The translations under genes were made by a program, and so were the position numbers. Under the pieces are notes generated by a model that saw only the letters and a program-made list of their open reading frames with translations, was not told the origin of the DNA and made no database searches. Source: JAAYLC01 sp964636665 (GTDB taxonomy: Bacteria > Bacteroidota > Bacteroidia > Flavobacteriales > Flavobacteriaceae). From it: a DNA stretch of 60,634 nt. Location: the NCBI GenBank assembly GCA_964636665.1, contig CAZWVT010000007.1:1-60634 (forward strand), in the 5' to 3' direction. This document shows, piece after piece, positions 59,035 to 60,634 of this stretch. Position 1 is the first letter of the stretch. Each line of letters begins with the position of its first letter.

Positions 59035-60588
59035 ATGAGTTGGACAGCTTGGTTTGCATTCTTTTTGATTATTCAGGTAATTCATTTTGCCGGAACCTGG
59101 AAACTCTATACCAAAGCAGGAAGAAAAGCTTGGGAAGCCGCCGTGCCGGTTTACAATGCAATCGTATTGATGAAAATTATCAATCGCCCGTGGTGGTGGA
59201 CGATTTTGCTGTTTATTCCCATCGTTAACCTGATAATGTTTCCGGTTATTTGGGTAGAAACCATCCGCAGTTTTGGAAGAAGTTCAACAACCGATACAAT
59301 TTTGGTCTTGATAACTTTCGGATTTTATATTTTTTATATCAATTACACTCAAGATGTTCACCACATCAAAGACAGAAGTTTAAAACCCCGGACTTCAACA
59401 GGAGAATGGGTGAGTTCCATACTTTTTGCGGTAGTTGCAGCAACCATTGTTCATACTTATTTTATACAACCTTACACCATTCCGACATCTTCTTTGGAAA
59501 AAACCATGTTGGTGGGAGACTTCCTTTTTGTAAGTAAATTTCATTATGGAGCCCGTGCCCCGATGACTGCGGTTTCCTTTCCGATGGTACACGATACCAT
59601 TCCCTTTGTAAAAACAAAATCCTATTTCAACAAACCACAATTTCCTTACTTGAGATTGCCGGGTTTTCAGAATATAAAACGAAACGATATTGTAGTTTTT
59701 AACTGGCCGACAGATACCGTAAATGCTTTTCAGTCAGCAGGCGATGGAAAATATTATTACAAACCTATTGATAAAAAATCCAATTATGTAAAACGTACTG
59801 TTGGCGTTCCGGGGGATTCCCTTGAAGTTCGCGACGGCAGGGTATATGTAAACGGAGCACTAAACGAGTTGCCGGATCGCGCTATAATTCAACTTGCTTA
59901 TATCGTCCGTGTTAGCTCGCCAATAAATCACGATGTACTTTATAATCGGTACGGAATTACCGACAGATACAGTTTTCGAGACAATACCTATTTATTTCCG
60001 GGAGTCTCTGAAGAAGCATTGGGGATGCTAAGAAACAATCCAAATGTTGTAGAGATTGTTCGGTTTAAAAATGATGCAGGCAATTGGGATCGTACTACTT
60101 TTCCATATTCTCCAAATTATCCTTGGAATACCGATAATATGGGGCCGATTTTCATTCCGAAAAAAGATGCAACCGTAGCCATTAATTCCGAAAGCATTCC
60201 TTTTTACAAACGAATTATTGAAGTTTATGAAGGCAGTGAATTGGGAATTGACAATAAAATTACCCAATCCGGAACGGAAGTTTTACTAAACGGCAGTCCG
60301 ATTACGGAATATACCTTTAAAATGGATTATTATTGGATGATGGGTGACAATCGCAACAATAGCGAAGATGCAAGAACTTGGGGCTATGTGCCGTCCAATC
60401 ACGTAGTGGGAAAACCGATATTTATTTGGATGAGTTGGGACGGATATAATAAGAAAGTTCGTTGGGACAGATTGTTTACCACCGTAGGAGGTTCCGGAAA
60501 ACCCACATCTTATTTTATGTATTTTGTCATTGCATTGGTAATTTGGTTTGCATACAGCAGTTTTAGAAAACGCAAAAAGAATGGTTAA
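59035..60588 (+). CDS. lepB: Signal peptidase I with Bacteroidota-type insertion
   Basis: S26 membrane serine protease that cleaves Sec/Tat signal peptides. The N-terminus has several hydrophobic helices (about 1-110, DUF5684-like), then a TM helix before the catalytic region. The Ser/Lys dyad is Ser153 (IPTSSLEKTMLVGD) and Lys253 (NYVKRTVGVPGDSLEV). A large insertion, about residues 295-415, separates these from the box-E motif MGDNRNNSEDARTWGYV, as is common in this phylum. A C-terminal TM is followed by a basic tail. Length 517 aa. It ends the parA-dapB operon in the window. Confidence 0.95.
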   Translation: MSWTAWFAFFLIIQVIHFAGTWKLYTKAGRKAWEAAVPVYNAIVLMKIINRPWWWTILLFIPIVNLIMFPVIWVETIRSFGRSSTTDTILVLITFGFYIFYINYTQDVHHIKDRSLKPRTSTGEWVSSILFAVVAATIVHTYFIQPYTIPTSSLEKTMLVGDFLFVSKFHYGARAPMTAVSFPMVHDTIPFVKTKSYFNKPQFPYLRLPGFQNIKRNDIVVFNWPTDTVNAFQSAGDGKYYYKPIDKKSNYVKRTVGVPGDSLEVRDGRVYVNGALNELPDRAIIQLAYIVRVSSPINHDVLYNRYGITDRYSFRDNTYLFPGVSEEALGMLRNNPNVVEIVRFKNDAGNWDRTTFPYSPNYPWNTDNMGPIFIPKKDATVAINSESIPFYKRIIEVYEGSELGIDNKITQSGTEVLLNGSPITEYTFKMDYYWMMGDNRNNSEDARTWGYVPSNHVVGKPIFIWMSWDGYNKKVRWDRLFTTVGGSGKPTSYFMYFVIALVIWFAYSSFRKRKKNG

Positions 60589-60634
60589 TGATAAATGTAA
60601 GTTCCTAAACCTTTCCCGTCTCGACAAAACTCTA

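Noticed and set aside
1..60634. CRISPR arrays, insertion sequences, prophage genes, rRNA operons
   Set aside because: No direct-repeat arrays, transposase or integrase motifs, phage structural genes or rRNA sequence were recognised anywhere in the window.

Overview
The window is AT-rich DNA from a member of the Bacteroidota, most likely class Flavobacteriia; genus is not resolved. The evidence is Bacteroidota-type promoters (TAnnTTTG at -7, in some cases with TTG/TTTG 19-23 bp upstream), few purine-rich ribosome-binding sites, many lipoproteins, and families typical of the group: S46 dipeptidyl-peptidase, DUF2851, DUF5683, a ComEC ending in a degenerate C-terminal domain, and a signal peptidase I with a large insertion. 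A run of exactly 100 Ns at 2470-2569 shows this is a scaffolded draft or metagenome assembly; it cuts the 3' ends of two convergent genes. I see no prophage, insertion sequence, CRISPR array or rRNA.

Layout. 1-9.6 kb: a proton-coupled peptide transporter and a secreted thioredoxin, the gap, then on the minus strand recG, ddl, lpxB, an NlpC/P60 lipoprotein and comEC (envelope building and DNA repair or uptake). 9.8-12.9 kb: an M1 aminopeptidase, a small membrane protein and tRNA-Pro(GGG) with its own promoter and terminator. 12.9-17.5 kb: a short capsule/exopolysaccharide module (Wza-like, Wzc-like kinase, nucleotide-sugar dehydrogenase) without glycosyltransferases. 17.5-22.4 kb, minus strand: the operon namZ - phosphohexomutase - ABC exporter, with its first start codon only 8 bp from a divergent LolC/FtsX-type permease. 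23.8-31.5 kb: an SDR oxidoreductase, tRNA-Leu(GAG), a coupled pair of small methyltransferases, upp, a cysteine-synthase-family enzyme, DUF202, DUF2851, a PASTA protein and rluD. 31.6-39.1 kb: an S46 peptidase of DPP7 type, a DHA2 drug transporter, a bacterial eRF1-like protein (baeRF/Balon superfamily), a small lipoprotein, 3-hydroxyanthranilate dioxygenase and an isoaspartyl peptidase. 39.2-49.8 kb: a thioester alpha-2-macroglobulin with its partner PbpC, then a TPR histidine kinase and LuxR-type regulator. 49.8-54.9 kb: a di-haem cytochrome c and a compact three-gene operon (DUF1704 metallocarboxypeptidase, GshB-like ATP-grasp ligase, AstE/AspA-type zinc hydrolase) closed by a clear intrinsic terminator. 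55-60.6 kb: a 2,4-dienoyl-CoA-reductase-like enzyme, then parA-parB-DUF5683-dapB-lepB, tightly packed.

The two stretches above 300 bp without protein genes are 12425-12898 (tRNA-Pro, its terminator and promoter, plus promoters of the flanking genes) and 24596-25095 (a candidate terminator, tRNA-Leu and its -7 box, and the promoter of the methyltransferase pair).

The strongest candidates for under-described biology are the DUF1704/ATP-grasp/AstE operon, which looks like a peptide-bond making and trimming system of unknown substrate; the baeRF/Balon-like protein; and DUF2851, whose motifs suggest a possible metal-dependent nuclease. All functional calls were made by reading motifs; no database search was run.
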